Positions 32,013-41,899 of a stretch of DNA of 64,000 nucleotides are shown here, in pieces. Numbering within the stretch: the stretch's first letter is position 1; every line of letters begins with the position of its first letter. The stretch is taken from NCBI GenBank assembly GCA_029834535.1, contig JAQMWT010000664.1, positions 1-64,000 on the forward strand, written 5' to 3'. The notes beneath the pieces are model-generated. The model made no database searches, was not told where the DNA came from, and saw only the letters and a list, made by a program, of their open reading frames with translations. The translations under genes were made by a program, and so were the position numbers. This DNA is from Chrysophaeum taylorii. Its lineage: Eukaryota > Sar > Pelagophyceae > Pelagomonadales > Pelagomonadaceae.

Positions 32013-34622
32013 TTACGCTGGTGCTGGTAGTATGATTCGCATCCTGCCCCGGAGATAAGAGTCTTGTTCTCGCTCGGTGTCAAGGGCCTCCCACTCAAAG
32101 AACGAAACGTGGGCTACGTCCCAGCCAAGCCGCCGTAGCAGTCGGGACTTGAGGCGCGTAGACCCGTTCTCAACCCTCGTTCTCTTGAGGTAGTGGTGTG
32201 GCCCGTCGACTTCGACCGCGCGCTTTGTCTCAGGTTGAGCCATGTCAAGCGACAATCCCTCTTCGGTCACGTGCTCGAAGACGTGCGGCGTCCAGCCAAT
32301 TCGGTCCAAAGCGGTCGCAACGTCGCGTTGGAGCTGGGACGGTCTTGGATTCCGACGTTGATATGCCATCTGGAGTATCTGATGGTGCTTGAACAGCGGG
32401 GAGCTCCGGTCGGGCCACTCGAGGCCAAAGTGCAACGAAGCAAGGTGGAGCTGCGATAGTCCACGATCATCGAGGGCATCGAGATCTCTGATAGCGAAGC
32501 AAGCGAGCTCGGTGAAAAATTCGGGGTCCTTTTTCCAGTCAACGCAGGTGAATGCCCATGCCGTGTTGGCAAGAGCCTGAGGATTGAATTCGCCCAACCG
32601 TGACCGGGCTACCAGGGCAATCGAGTCAAAAAGCTGAGGTGCCTCGATGCGCGCCGTCGCAAAAGCCCAGGCCGCGTTGGCGAGGTCCTGCGGATTAAAC
32701 TCGCCAAGCCGAGATGAAGCCGTGCCGGCGATCGCCGCGAAGAGCTCGGGTACCTCGATGCCCGCCGTCGCGAAGGCCCACGCCGTGTTGGCGAGGTTCT
32801 GCGGATTGAACTCGCCAAGCCGCGATAAAGCCGTGCCGGCGATCGCCGTGAAGAGCTCAGGAGCCTCGATGCCCGCCGTCGCGAAGGCCCACGCCGTGTT
32901 GGCGAGGTCCAGCGGATTGAACTCGCCAAGCCGCGATAAAGCCGCACCGGAGATCGCCGCGAAGAGTTCGGGTACCTCGATGCCCGCCGTCGCGAAGGCC
33001 CACGCCGTGTTGGCGAGGTTCTGCGGATTGAACTCGCCAAGCCGAGATGAAGCCGCGCCGGCGATCGTGTCGAAGAGCTCCGGTGCCTCGATGCGCGCCG
33101 TCGCGAAGGCCCACGCCGTGTTGGCAAGGTCCTGCGGATTGTACTCGCCAAGACGCGATAAAGCCGTGCCGGCGATCGCCGTGAAGAGCTTAGGTGCCTC
33201 GATGCGCGCCGTCGCGAAGGCCCACGCTGTGTTGGTAAGGTCCTGCGGATTGAACTCGCCAAGCCGCGATGAAGCCGCACCGGAGATCGCCGCGAAGAGC
33301 TCGGGTACCTCGATGCCCGCCGTCGCGAAGGCCCACGCCGTGTTGGCGAGGTTCTGCGGATTGAACTCGCCAAGCCGAGATGAAGCCGCGCCGGCGATCG
33401 TGTCGAAGAGCTCCGGTGCCTCGATGCGCGCCGTCGCGAAGGCCCACGCCGTGTTGCAAAGCTCCTGTGGTCTGAACGCGCCAAGCCGAGATGAAGCCGT
33501 GCCGGCGATCGCCGCGAAAAGCTGAGGTGCCTTGATGCGCGCCGTCGCGAAGGCCCATGCAGTGTTGGAGAGGTTCTGAGGATTGAACTCGCCAAGCCGC
33601 GACGAAGCCGAGCCGGCGATCGCCGCGAAGAGCTCGGGTGCGTCGATGCGCGCCGTCGCGAAGGCCCAGGCCGTGTTGGCGAGGTCCTGCGGATTGAACT
33701 CGCCAAGCCGAGATGAAGCCGCGCCGGCGATCGCCGCGAAGAGCTCGGGTGCCTCGAAGCGCGCCGCCGTCGCGAAGGCCCACGCCGTGTTGGCGAGACC
33801 CTGCGGATTGAACTCTCGAATGCGTAACCGACAAGCGTCTGCGAGGGCTGTCGCGCGACGATCGCGCTGCACATGGCGGTTTCGGCCTCGAGACATTTTT
33901 GCCACACGGTGTGCGGCCGTCGCCAAGTTGCGAGCGCTGAAATTGTCGCCGCGAGCCGCAAAGAGCGAGAGAATCGTCTCAGGAGTCGCACCGCGGTCCG
34001 TCATCTGCTTCCCCCACTTTATTTGTTGCCATCGTGGTGCCTCGGCACTGCTGGTTGGCGCGTGGCTTGCGTACACTCCGCGACGGTCAATGCTGGCGTC
34101 GCCGCTTTGCTGCGTCTCGCCCGCTCGTCGTCGCGCCGGCGACTGAGAACGGCGCCAGTCTCTCTGACCATCGTCGCGCCGCCAGTGGTCGTGCGTGCCA
34201 GGTCGTCTTCGCCATGGCGACCGAGAACGGTGCGGCAAGTCTCGACCGTCATAGTACTCGCGGCGGCTCCACTGGTTGTTGTTTGCTGCGTGGTCTGGGA
34301 TTCGTCGTCGTCGCATCGGCGAACGGTCTCGATTTTGACCGCGCTGCCGGTCGTCTCGCCCTGGACCAGCAGCTTCGCGAAGCCACGACGACGACGACGG
34401 CTTTGGCCTTGTTTCGTGGCGCTCGTAGGAGGTTGATGGCGAATCGGCGCGTCGCCTCCTGAGCAGTGGTGACGGCGGCCGCGCGTCCCCTCCTCGTCGA
34501 GGATGACCATCACTGCTGCGCCACGGGTCGGCCACCCGTCGACCGCGATGCGGTGGTTCGTCGACGTGCCGATTCTTCCGATCGTCGCCTTGGCGCCTTC
34601 CTTTTTCTTCATCGTCAGTCAT
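32013..34622 (-). CDS. HPR-RAP domain protein D (12 repeats, 869 aa)
   Basis: A paralogue of gene C in the same orientation, 9.1 kb away, with an uninterrupted frame. The C-terminal half after the last repeat is identical in protein sequence to C, and the N-terminal Arg/Ser-rich region differs by a handful of residues. It has 12 repeats of 37 residues instead of 19; the difference is whole modules, plus one extra residue in its first repeat (ATAARFEAPEL). The RAP domain spans about 800-860 (VEVDGPHHYL). The ATG at 34622 matches the start of C. Unlike in C, an extra T in the run just upstream breaks the upstream frame. Its 3' flank is cut by a MULE end at 31911. Predicted role: sequence-specific RNA binding, with organelle or nucleus unresolved. 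Confidence 0.88.
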   Translation of the reverse strand: MTDDEEKGRRQGDDRKNRHVDEPPHRGRRVADPWRSSDGHPRRGGDARPPSPLLRRRRADSPSTSYERHETRPKPSSSSWLREAAGPGRDDRQRGQNRDRSPMRRRRIPDHAANNNQWSRREYYDGRDLPHRSRSPWRRRPGTHDHWRRDDGQRDWRRSQSPARRRAGETQQSGDASIDRRGVYASHAPTSSAEAPRWQQIKWGKQMTDRGATPETILSLFAARGDNFSARNLATAAHRVAKMSRGRNRHVQRDRRATALADACRLRIREFNPQGLANTAWAFATAARFEAPELFAAIAGAASSRLGEFNPQDLANTAWAFATARIDAPELFAAIAGSASSRLGEFNPQNLSNTAWAFATARIKAPQLFAAIAGTASSRLGAFRPQELCNTAWAFATARIEAPELFDTIAGAASSRLGEFNPQNLANTAWAFATAGIEVPELFAAISGAASSRLGEFNPQDLTNTAWAFATARIEAPKLFTAIAGTALSRLGEYNPQDLANTAWAFATARIEAPELFDTIAGAASSRLGEFNPQNLANTAWAFATAGIEVPELFAAISGAALSRLGEFNPLDLANTAWAFATAGIEAPELFTAIAGTALSRLGEFNPQNLANTAWAFATAGIEVPELFAAIAGTASSRLGEFNPQDLANAAWAFATARIEAPQLFDSIALVARSRLGEFNPQALANTAWAFTCVDWKKDPEFFTELACFAIRDLDALDDRGLSQLHLASLHFGLEWPDRSSPLFKHHQILQMAYQRRNPRPSQLQRDVATALDRIGWTPHVFEHVTEEGLSLDMAQPETKRAVEVDGPHHYLKRTRVENGSTRLKSRLLRRLGWDVAHVSFFEWEALDTEREQDSYLRGRMRIILPAPA

Positions 34623-34663
34623 CAAAAAACTCGCTGAGGTCCGTTACGAAAAAGACCGTTGGT

Positions 34664-35290
34664 TAAAGAGAGCAGCTTTTTTTTTTTGCGGAGTGTTGTG
34701 CGACCCCTGAAACTAGGCCCTATATTTGAAGTTCTGACTCTGAAAAAAATTAAGTGTAAAAGTTCAGTATATGATGTCCTTCAACCAGTTAGTTCCCCCT
34801 CGAGTCGAGTCGAGTCACACGATAATAAATTTCAAAACGAACTCGAGTCTCCATCATCACGTCGATGTTCTCGAGGCTCGGGAGCGGGGAGTATATCAAG
34901 CCCAACGGATGGGATAATGGAGTCTTGCGCGGGGCGTCTTAGCCTCACTCGGCGCCGACTTCTCTTTGGGACGTTTAGTCCCCGCGGCCGGCAAAGATGA
35001 CATCTTAGCCATTGCTGCTTACAAGAACCTACCCACGGCGACGAGCCGAACGCGTTCATCTAGTCCGACATCGTATACGTTCAGCTCTCTGATGGCTCTC
35101 TGGAAAAAAGAGATCGACAGACAACTTTTTGAGTGTCTTGGATACGAACGACGACTCGTGCTGTGGTCTCGTGTTTGTATCTACTCACGCTTTCTTCTCT
35201 GTAGCCTGATCGATCGTCGCTAACGATAAAAACCTTCGCACAGACATCCAGGACGCTGTCGAGCAATTCGAGGCTGTCTTTAAACTAATT
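34664..35290. other. No recognised gene
   Basis: Homology between genes C and D ends at about 34663 (AAGACCGTTG). The stretch beyond is AT-richer up to about 34850 and has only short frames. An 85-codon plus frame from 34966 and a 61-codon minus frame from 35266 have no recognisable motif. Confidence 0.4.
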
Positions 35291-35558
35291 TAACTAACTT
35301 CAGGCCCCTCCCGAGCATGGCCGTACCGACAGGAGCCAGTCCGGAATCGCGGGCCTGTAGACGAGGGGCGCCGAAAGATGGGTCTGCGGAGAGTGACCAT
35401 CAATCGCCATGCGACGAGGAGACCGCGATGTGACTGACAACCAACTCGTTGTTAACGCTTCCTTCAGCGTCCCCCGGCCATACCCCGTCCCACTGCGAAC
35501 GTTCCGGCTGCTGCCAACCGGCCCGCCCGGGAGGCGAATAGGTGCCAACCTACGCCGG
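35291..35558. repeat. Dispersed 290-bp repeat, copy 2
   Basis: Matches 22217-22506 in the same orientation, from TAACTAACTTCAGG to CCTACGCCGG. Small deletions make it about 20 bases shorter. Confidence 0.8.
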
Positions 35559-35599
35559 TGCTGTGTCAAGGTCGCTACAAGGTAGGCATTCTATCTGTT

Positions 35600-37440
35600 C
35601 AGGCTCATAGGAGTATGGACCGCTATCGTCGTCGTCCCACGAATCGTAGGGACAGAACATGCATGCCACCTCTAAATATCAATACCGACATGTACTTGTA
35701 GATTCACTACCATCTCTACTAGTAGTTTATGCCTGATCAATCAACGACGTATGGCTGGGTGATCCAAAGTCTACCAGATTAGATCTATGGTTCACCAACA
35801 TGCCGTACACCCTCTGATAGGTGACACAGCTAGAAACAGGCCTGATGCCCACCATAGGGTTGGACACTACTACGGCGGATCCAGACAAGAGTCTCTGGTG
35901 GGTAACAAGCAATGAGTACCTGTCTTTGATCTTACCATCGATGAACACCTCGTGCGCTAAAACTCTGTTAGCCGTAGCAGATCCCACGAATACCACAGTC
36001 TCTGCCACATCGAAGACAGCATGTGACCCAACCCTTGCACACTCCAGTCTTGTCTCACCACTTTTGAACCTGACCACAATACCTCCTAACATAGGGTGAA
36101 TGGTGCACATCCTACCATATTATTATCTCGTATGAGGTAGACCTGGGCACTACATGGTCTGCCACTGACAGGACACGTGTGAGTGAGTCTGGACACTGAC
36201 ATGTGCCGTAACACAGGCCACAACACCAGTCCTATGGCCACTGAGTTCCTAGGTATATCTTAGGCCTATCACCACAAATTCGAATGAACACCATGTTGGC
36301 AATGCTACGCGCGCTCTACATAGGTCACGTACGTACCTTAAGGTATACCAGTACTGTCACTATCCGTAGCCCACCACCCCTGATGTGGCTCCACCATACA
36401 CAATGAGTGTCTGCCGAGGTGGATGGATACCTCCATGTTGTGTAGCCTGTCCCTAATGACTCTGGACTGGTGTGTTACACACACCGCTACGCGTATAGCT
36501 GAGGATGCCCTGTAACACCTACACACATGCATGATAACCTTCATCCTTAGCCTCTATAAGTGCAAGATCTACATCCATGAGCCCCAACATCCTGTACCAT
36601 CCCTTATGACCTGACAGCCTCCAAACTAGGGCTGTACCTGATGCCAGTATATCATCTTGTACGACAGTCTCGACATACCTAGAGTTCACTACTACGGACT
36701 CTCCAGTGTTAGGTACCTCTTGTGTCAATACACATTCGTAGCATATCTTTGGGGGTGAGGGTGTAGTTACGCACTCGATATGATTGGTACCAGGTCTAGT
36801 GTCTGCCCACCTTAGGATTGGCACCCTCCTACCAAGACGTGACTTAAAGAGCTAGCGATCGTTTGTACCCCTCTTGTATACACTGGCTGTATAGCTCTGA
36901 AATGTTGTATTGTATACCATGTCGACAGGACAACACTATGGACGATGCGTCATCATCAGATCTTGACTGTAGCTGCTGCTGTCTGGACTCCAAGGGGCGC
37001 TTGCTTACTTACATACCGGGCAACCACCTGAAGACCAAATCGGAAGGATCACGCCTAGCATGGGATGTATACCTAGAGGCACACCCTCTACGCCTGACAG
37101 AACCACATCATCCTGACTCGGCAGCGTACTAAAACACAACGGTCGTTAGCGGACTTTGAGGTGCTGAGATGAGCGATCCGGTGAGAGTGCTGTCACGTGG
37201 ACTTGCTACGTTGTCTAGAGATATACAGCTAGCCTCATTACACATGAAGGTAGACTCGCTCTCCAAGTCTATGGCAGCACTAGTGGAAAAAATAAGGTTG
37301 CTGTGACCAAAGTTGTTGTAGAGGGGACCAATACGGGAGTGTAGGGTGGTAATGGAGGCAGCTGTGATGATAAGGTAATTTGCATACAGAGGTGTATGAC
37401 GCACCTGTCTTTAAACCTTCAAGCCAAACTCGATGTTCTC
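35600..37440 (-). other. Compositional island with unrecognised minus-strand frames
   Basis: Here CpG is visibly scarce and the base mix is nearly even, unlike the CpG-rich DNA on both sides. Minus-strand frames are the most protein-like: 36519-36824 (Val-rich, with CYECVLTQEVPNTGESVVV), 37129-37404 (LHSRIGPLYNNFGHSNLIF) and 35727-36110. Between them the minus strand has scattered TAG and TGA codons. No domain is recognised. Candidates are an integrated viral or organellar fragment, or a decayed transferred gene; nothing in the sequence decides. Confidence 0.45.
35727..36110 (-). CDS. Hypothetical protein, 127 aa, in the compositional island
   Basis: It starts with ATG (MCTIHPMLGGIVVRF) and ends TSLIDQA. 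It is rich in Val and short beta-type stretches (AVFDVAETVVFVGSATANR, LLSGSAVVVSNPMVG). There is no signal peptide, membrane segment or known motif. It could be the C-terminal part of a longer broken gene that begins near 36824. Confidence 0.35.
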   Translation of the reverse strand: MCTIHPMLGGIVVRFKSGETRLECARVGSHAVFDVAETVVFVGSATANRVLAHEVFIDGKIKDRYSLLVTHQRLLSGSAVVVSNPMVGIRPVSSCVTYQRVYGMLVNHRSNLVDFGSPSHTSLIDQA

Positions 37441-38013
37441 TTCGATGAACATCCCCATTCTGATAACTCGAACTCCGCTTAAATGCTCTTCTTCACTCGC
37501 GAGGTGGAAATCTGGGTTACTTGGTTTTCGTGCAACTACGACCTGATTTCTCGCAAGCTCTAGGACCGATCTTCTAGAGGTATGGCGCATGTTCAGATGC
37601 TCCAACGCCTCGTACGATACATCAGTAATAAAAAAAAACGGAGAACAGAGCTCTTCGTCTTTTGTGGTTCCACCCTAAAGGGGGCAATACTATCGAGAAT
37701 CGCTTGCGCATAATTTCCGCTACACTGTTGACCTCTCTACCATCATTGACTACCAGGATAAAGATGCTGCTACCCGTCAAAACCCTTCAGGTCTCTCTTT
37801 TTTTTTGCGGGAATATATTTTCTACGCGGGCGTAGAGATTCGATGCGCCCTGCGAAGAGAAGAGAAGCACTTCCTCATCCGTGCGGTGGCAGCTAGCGTC
37901 ATGGCCATCGGGGGGATGATCTCCAATGCCTTGAAAGAGGCCGTTGAGGAGGAGTGACCAGAAATCGCGCACGTTGCAGCAGCAGCAGCTAGCGCCGTCC
38001 GTTTTTTACCGAC

Positions 38014-38960
38014 TTGTCCAATTGCTTTGCGGGTCGGGGCGATCACGGCGTAGGCGCAGCTAACGTCGTCGGCACGGATGCCAGTGCCGCCGCCGGCCGC
38101 GCCCTAGGATCCACTCCTCGAGACCTGACGCCAGAACTGGATGGTGATTTCATCTACAGACTACTGGGCCCCACTCTAGGCGGCGAAGCGTGCGACGCTC
38201 GACGTGTGATCATCAACGAGCGCAAGCGGCTGGCTGTACGGCGAAGACGTGGCGTGCTCACGCGATCAACACCTACCTTGCCGACAACATACATACATAC
38301 ATCTCTGCGTCGAAGATCTCGGGTCGGAAGGCTTGCTACCTCCAGGAGGAGGCCAAGGTGGTGAGCATCGTATCGTCGTCAATCTTCGCTCGATCAAGTA
38401 ACCGGTCTACAAGGAGCTGGTCATTGCGCGGGCGCTCGTCAAGGAGACCATCTGGTCACCGAAGTTGTTCCCCGCTCGATGATGAATGACTGACTCTGGG
38501 AAGAATATGAAGCAAACGACGGTTCCGGTGAGACATCACTCCATCCTCTTGGCCGGCAAGAAGTGGGACACTGCTGGAAATTCCTGAAGCCACCCTCGTG
38601 CCGCCAGCGCCCTCTCGACGCCAACCGGGCCGGACCGCAGCCAAACATCCCCGGCCACGACGAGAGAACGTAGAGACCGAGGAGAACGCACAAAATATAA
38701 AAAGAAGACGTAGAGCCTCGGCATCTTCGACTGCAAGGTCGACAAGCCTATCGCCATGCGCACCGCGCCACAAGTGGCTGGCTGGCTCTGAGTCCCCAGG
38801 AGGGCCACACGGAACCCTCTTACATCGTCTCGACCAAAGCGTCGTTTGGTGTGACTTTGAGGTTGGTTTCGTAGAATTGAAATTTTCCGAAAGAAAAAGA
38901 GATGTGCCGAAAAGGGCCTAATTTCGACGCACGTCTCTCTGAATCCTTAGGAGAAAGGAC
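38014..38960 (+). pseudogene. Unrecognised plus-strand coding remnant
   Basis: Protein-like pieces alternate between frames: PRDLTPELDGDFIYRLLG (about 38118-38172), INTYLADNI and YLQEEAKVVSIVSSSIFA (about 38265-38390), SIKPVYKELVIARALVKETI (about 38393-38452), SILLAGKKWDTAGNS (about 38540-38585) and LGIFDCKVDKPIAMRTAPQ (about 38715-38775). The order and spacing suggest one gene with several frameshifts or introns. I do not recognise it. Confidence 0.35.
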
Positions 38961-39173
38961 CATGGAGGAGGGCCGTTTCGAGCCTCGAACGGCTAGTGGG
39001 CGTCATTTTCTCGCCGCTCACCGCAGTTCGCGTACAGAATCCCGAAATACATTGAGAATAACAGGTACTAATTCGACCCGCTCGATCTTGACAATGCTGC
39101 TCCATCTCTTGACAGAAGGTCCACTACTTCTTTTATTTAACTGTCTCATTAAAAAAAAAAAACAAGTGCAGGC

Positions 39174-39486
39174 CAGTAAGTTCACCTAGTCCCCGTTAAG
39201 TTCACCTAGTCCCAATCTCTGACCCCAGTAAATTCGGCGTAAACCCACTCGTGCTCACATCCACTCTCCTTTGAACTCGTCCCCCGCCAATCTAAGCTGC
39301 TTTGATCCGCACACGCCGCTAACCTTTGAGTTTACTCTAAAAACCCCAGTAAGTTCACTTGGTCTCAGTAAGTTCGCCTGGTCACTAATTTCACCTAGTC
39401 CCAATCTCTAACCCCCGTAAGTTCACCTGGTTCCAGGAAGTTCACCTGGTTCCAGGAAGTTCACCTGGTCCCAGTAAGTTCACTTA
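39174..39486. repeat. Degenerate 18-20 bp repeats, GTAAGTTCACCTGGTCCC
   Basis: Clusters at 39174-39232 and 39345-39486 contain about ten copies of AGTAAGTTCACCTGGTCCCA and variants (TTCACCTAGTCCC, GGAAGTTCACCTGGTTCCA). They are partly tandem with a period near 19. They lie just beyond the Helitron-type helicase remnant. Confidence 0.85.
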
Positions 39487-39529
39487 CAGTGCGCGTGTAG
39501 GCGCCGGGAGGGGGCTTTTAGGTATATTG

Positions 39530-40105
39530 CGTAGCACGTGTGGCGTAGGGTGGAGTCGTCGACTCAGAAGAGCATATCCCCGGGGTTAGTTGCCGATCGA
39601 CAGAGAGCCACGTAGAGCTGGACGTGGCAGAAGACGGGCTTGTGGGCAAGAGGACGCCGACCTCGCGGGGCGTCTGGCCCTGGCTCTTGGTGATCGTTTG
39701 GCGTAGGCGGGCCTTAAGGGATACAGGTTGGAGGAGCCTCGCCAACAACGACACGATCGATCACGTATCTGGTACCGTTGCAGTGGCCGTGCGACGGGTC
39801 GAGGTTGCGAAGACCTTAAGCTCGCGCTCAAAGTCAGCATGCCGTTGGTTGTCAGGGAGTCGAAAACTCGACTGTAAAGAGCGAGGCGTCGTCTTCCGAC
39901 CCAACCTAGTCGGCCGAAAAGAACTCCGACGCCTCGTCTCCGGGAAAAAAAGGCCGCGGTCATGCGCGCGGCGTTGTCAGCATCGACAACATCGTTTCGA
40001 CGGGGCGTGAGAATGGCGCGCTGGCTAAAAGAGCCGCCGCGGGTCGTGGAAATAGTCTGCGAGGTCGCCGTAGACGGTTTGGAGGATCACTGTCTGGCTC
40101 TCGCG
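39530..40105 (-). pseudogene. Helitron-type Pif1 helicase remnant (C-terminal domain)
   Basis: The minus strand carries, in order but in changing frames, ILQTVYGDLADYF-like sequence (about 40085-40050), SQRAILTPRRNDV (about 40025-39990), EDDASLFTVEF (about 39895-39860), RNLDPSHGHCNGTRY (about 39810-39765), ITKSQGQTPREVGVLLPTSP (about 39695-39635) and FCHVQLYVALCRSATNPGDM (about 39635-39575). This is the conserved C-terminal series of Pif1-like helicases carried by Helitron rolling-circle transposons, ending in helicase motif VI. At least three frameshifts make it a pseudogene. The Rep domain and helicase motifs I-III were not found nearby. Confidence 0.85.
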
Positions 40106-40159
40106 CCTACCTGATCCTTACTCTCGCACCTACCTGATCCTTACCCTAAATCGAGGGAC

Positions 40160-40325
40160 AGACCCCCCCCTCTTAGCAGTCGACATTTTAAAGACAAACA
40201 GACCCACCCACATCCTTCATGCTCCCCACACACACCCCCCCCCTCTTAGCAGTCGACATTTAAAGACAAACAGACAAACAGACAAACAGACAAACAAACA
40301 GACAAACAGACAAACAGACAAACAT
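40160..40325. repeat. Direct repeat and (ACAGACAA)n microsatellite
   Basis: CCCCCCTCTTAGCAGTCGAC followed by ATTTAAAGACAAACAGAC occurs twice (about 40165 and 40227). The second copy runs into a pure GACAAACA array to 40325. Confidence 0.85.
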
Positions 40326-40329
40326 CTGT

Positions 40330-40870
40330 CGATTAGTAGTTAAGAAAAGTGAACCGATTGTTTCTCTACTCACGAAGCTGAGCTCGTTGCTCTAAGCATC
40401 TGTGCGGACGAACCGTTAGCTCCGCGCAAACTACTGCTTGAGCTTTCCTTCGTGGTTCCTTAATCCCACATTCTTTATCAACACACGTCCAGATAATAAG
40501 GATCCGACTGGGACGCAGACAGACAACAACCCTAGAGGATATGCGCTTTATTGGATAGCTTACCTCTCTCTCATTGGATGATGCTGCATCTCTACATACA
40601 ATCCTGACAGCTCCTCTCGTAGCAAAGCCCTGGTTCAAAATTCGCGAGTATGTCGCATTGCTGCTCAGACATTCTGCTTCTACTTTGAGTCAAGCAACAA
40701 CATTACATTACACACGTTTTGAGTATATACGTAAAGTAAAGATCGGGCATTACACCCGGGTGTCGCGTAACGTAAAGGCCGCTCGGGCTGAAAAAAAATT
40801 TAGGTTATTGCTACGATTCCAGTGGTTGCAACCTCGTGTCAAGAGCAACTGGGATAGATTAATTTTGATG
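40330..40870. other. No recognised gene
   Basis: AT-richer spacer between the Helitron-type and hAT remnants. Only short frames, none with recognisable motifs. Confidence 0.4.
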
Positions 40871-40872
40871 GG

Positions 40873-41400
40873 TTAATCGCCGCCGCCGTCGTCTTCAAGG
40901 GGGGTGATCTCAGACTCGAACTTCTTGAGGATCGATGTACTTGTTTCGAGCCCACTTAATAATAAATTCTCTAGGATCACAAGCATGTCCAGCTCCTCGT
41001 CGCTCGCTCAGGAGGGTGTTTTGTTGCAGCACCCTCAGTCATGACGATAAGTTGGCAGCTGAGATGATGCGTTCGCAGAACCTAGCTCTCAGCAGGCCAG
41101 GCAGCGCGCCGATGTTGATTGACTGCCCTTGGATTCTCGTGCCATGTCCGGAAGGTAGTAGCGTACTCCTGGTGGCCTTCGATTCGCGTTTAGCCGACGT
41201 TTTGGAGAAATTTATTTCTCTCTCCGAGAAGTAAGTCGGTCGGTCGGTCGCCAGGAAATAAACTCCTTGGCCACTCAATCGATGCTGCGAGCGTACTGGA
41301 CCCAGTTCACGAAGACGCGTTCGAATTCCACATTGAAGTCCTCCGGCATCGCCCCCTCCGAATCGAATCGAATCGAATCGAACCGAATCCCCAGTTTGCT
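40873..41400 (-). pseudogene. C-terminal fragment of a divergent hAT transposase
   Basis: MPEDFNVEFERVFVNW (about 41350-41300) aligns with MPDFFNVEEFEQVFTQW of hAT copies 1 and 3. ARFCERIISAANLSS (about 41090-41045) aligns with their CERCLGIGNLVS and with the hAT dimerisation signature, and DEELDMLVILENLLLSG follows at about 41000-40950. The sequence ends at a TAA at 40873. FRTWHENPR lies between, like FRTWREPL in copy 1. It is a separate lineage, because the DNA is not alignable. Frames change twice. A (CTG)n tract at 41399-41421 borders it. Confidence 0.68.
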
Positions 41401-41899
41401 GCTGCTGCTGCTGCTGCTGCTCCCCGGGCCGAGGAATTGACGTTGCCCTAGTAGTTCTTGGTGTGTGTTGTTGTCGCCGCCGTACTTGGCAACCACGACG
41501 ACGTTGCCGTCCTCCTCCTTCCTCGCCGTCGTCATCACCACCACCGCCCTCGCTCTCACCATCCACGTTGTGGCACGCCACCGGAGGCGACTGCTCCGCG
41601 TCGGCAGGCCTGGGCGTCGCATGAACGCAGACATTGTCTCTCTACAGGCTTGGCGGCCCAGCCATCGATTGGTCGTCGACTTGGGTGACGTACCGGTCAA
41701 CTCGTTGGGTCGAGTTGTGGTACTTGGGTCACGCACCGGACACGGACGTCGTAATGTGAAAGTTCTACTTAACCATCGCTTTGGCACGACAGTAAAGTAA
41801 ATTAGGTATAAAGTAAAGGTAATTTTTTCAACTAGAACGCTTGAGTAAATAAATGGCATTGCAAAAGATTCGAGTTCATCACGTCCCTCGCAAATTAAA

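Noticed and set aside
36300-36824. TAG read-through joining frames in the compositional island
   Set aside because: Two in-frame TAG codons are followed by a TAG-TGA pair; with no homologue to guide the frame, decay is the simpler reading.
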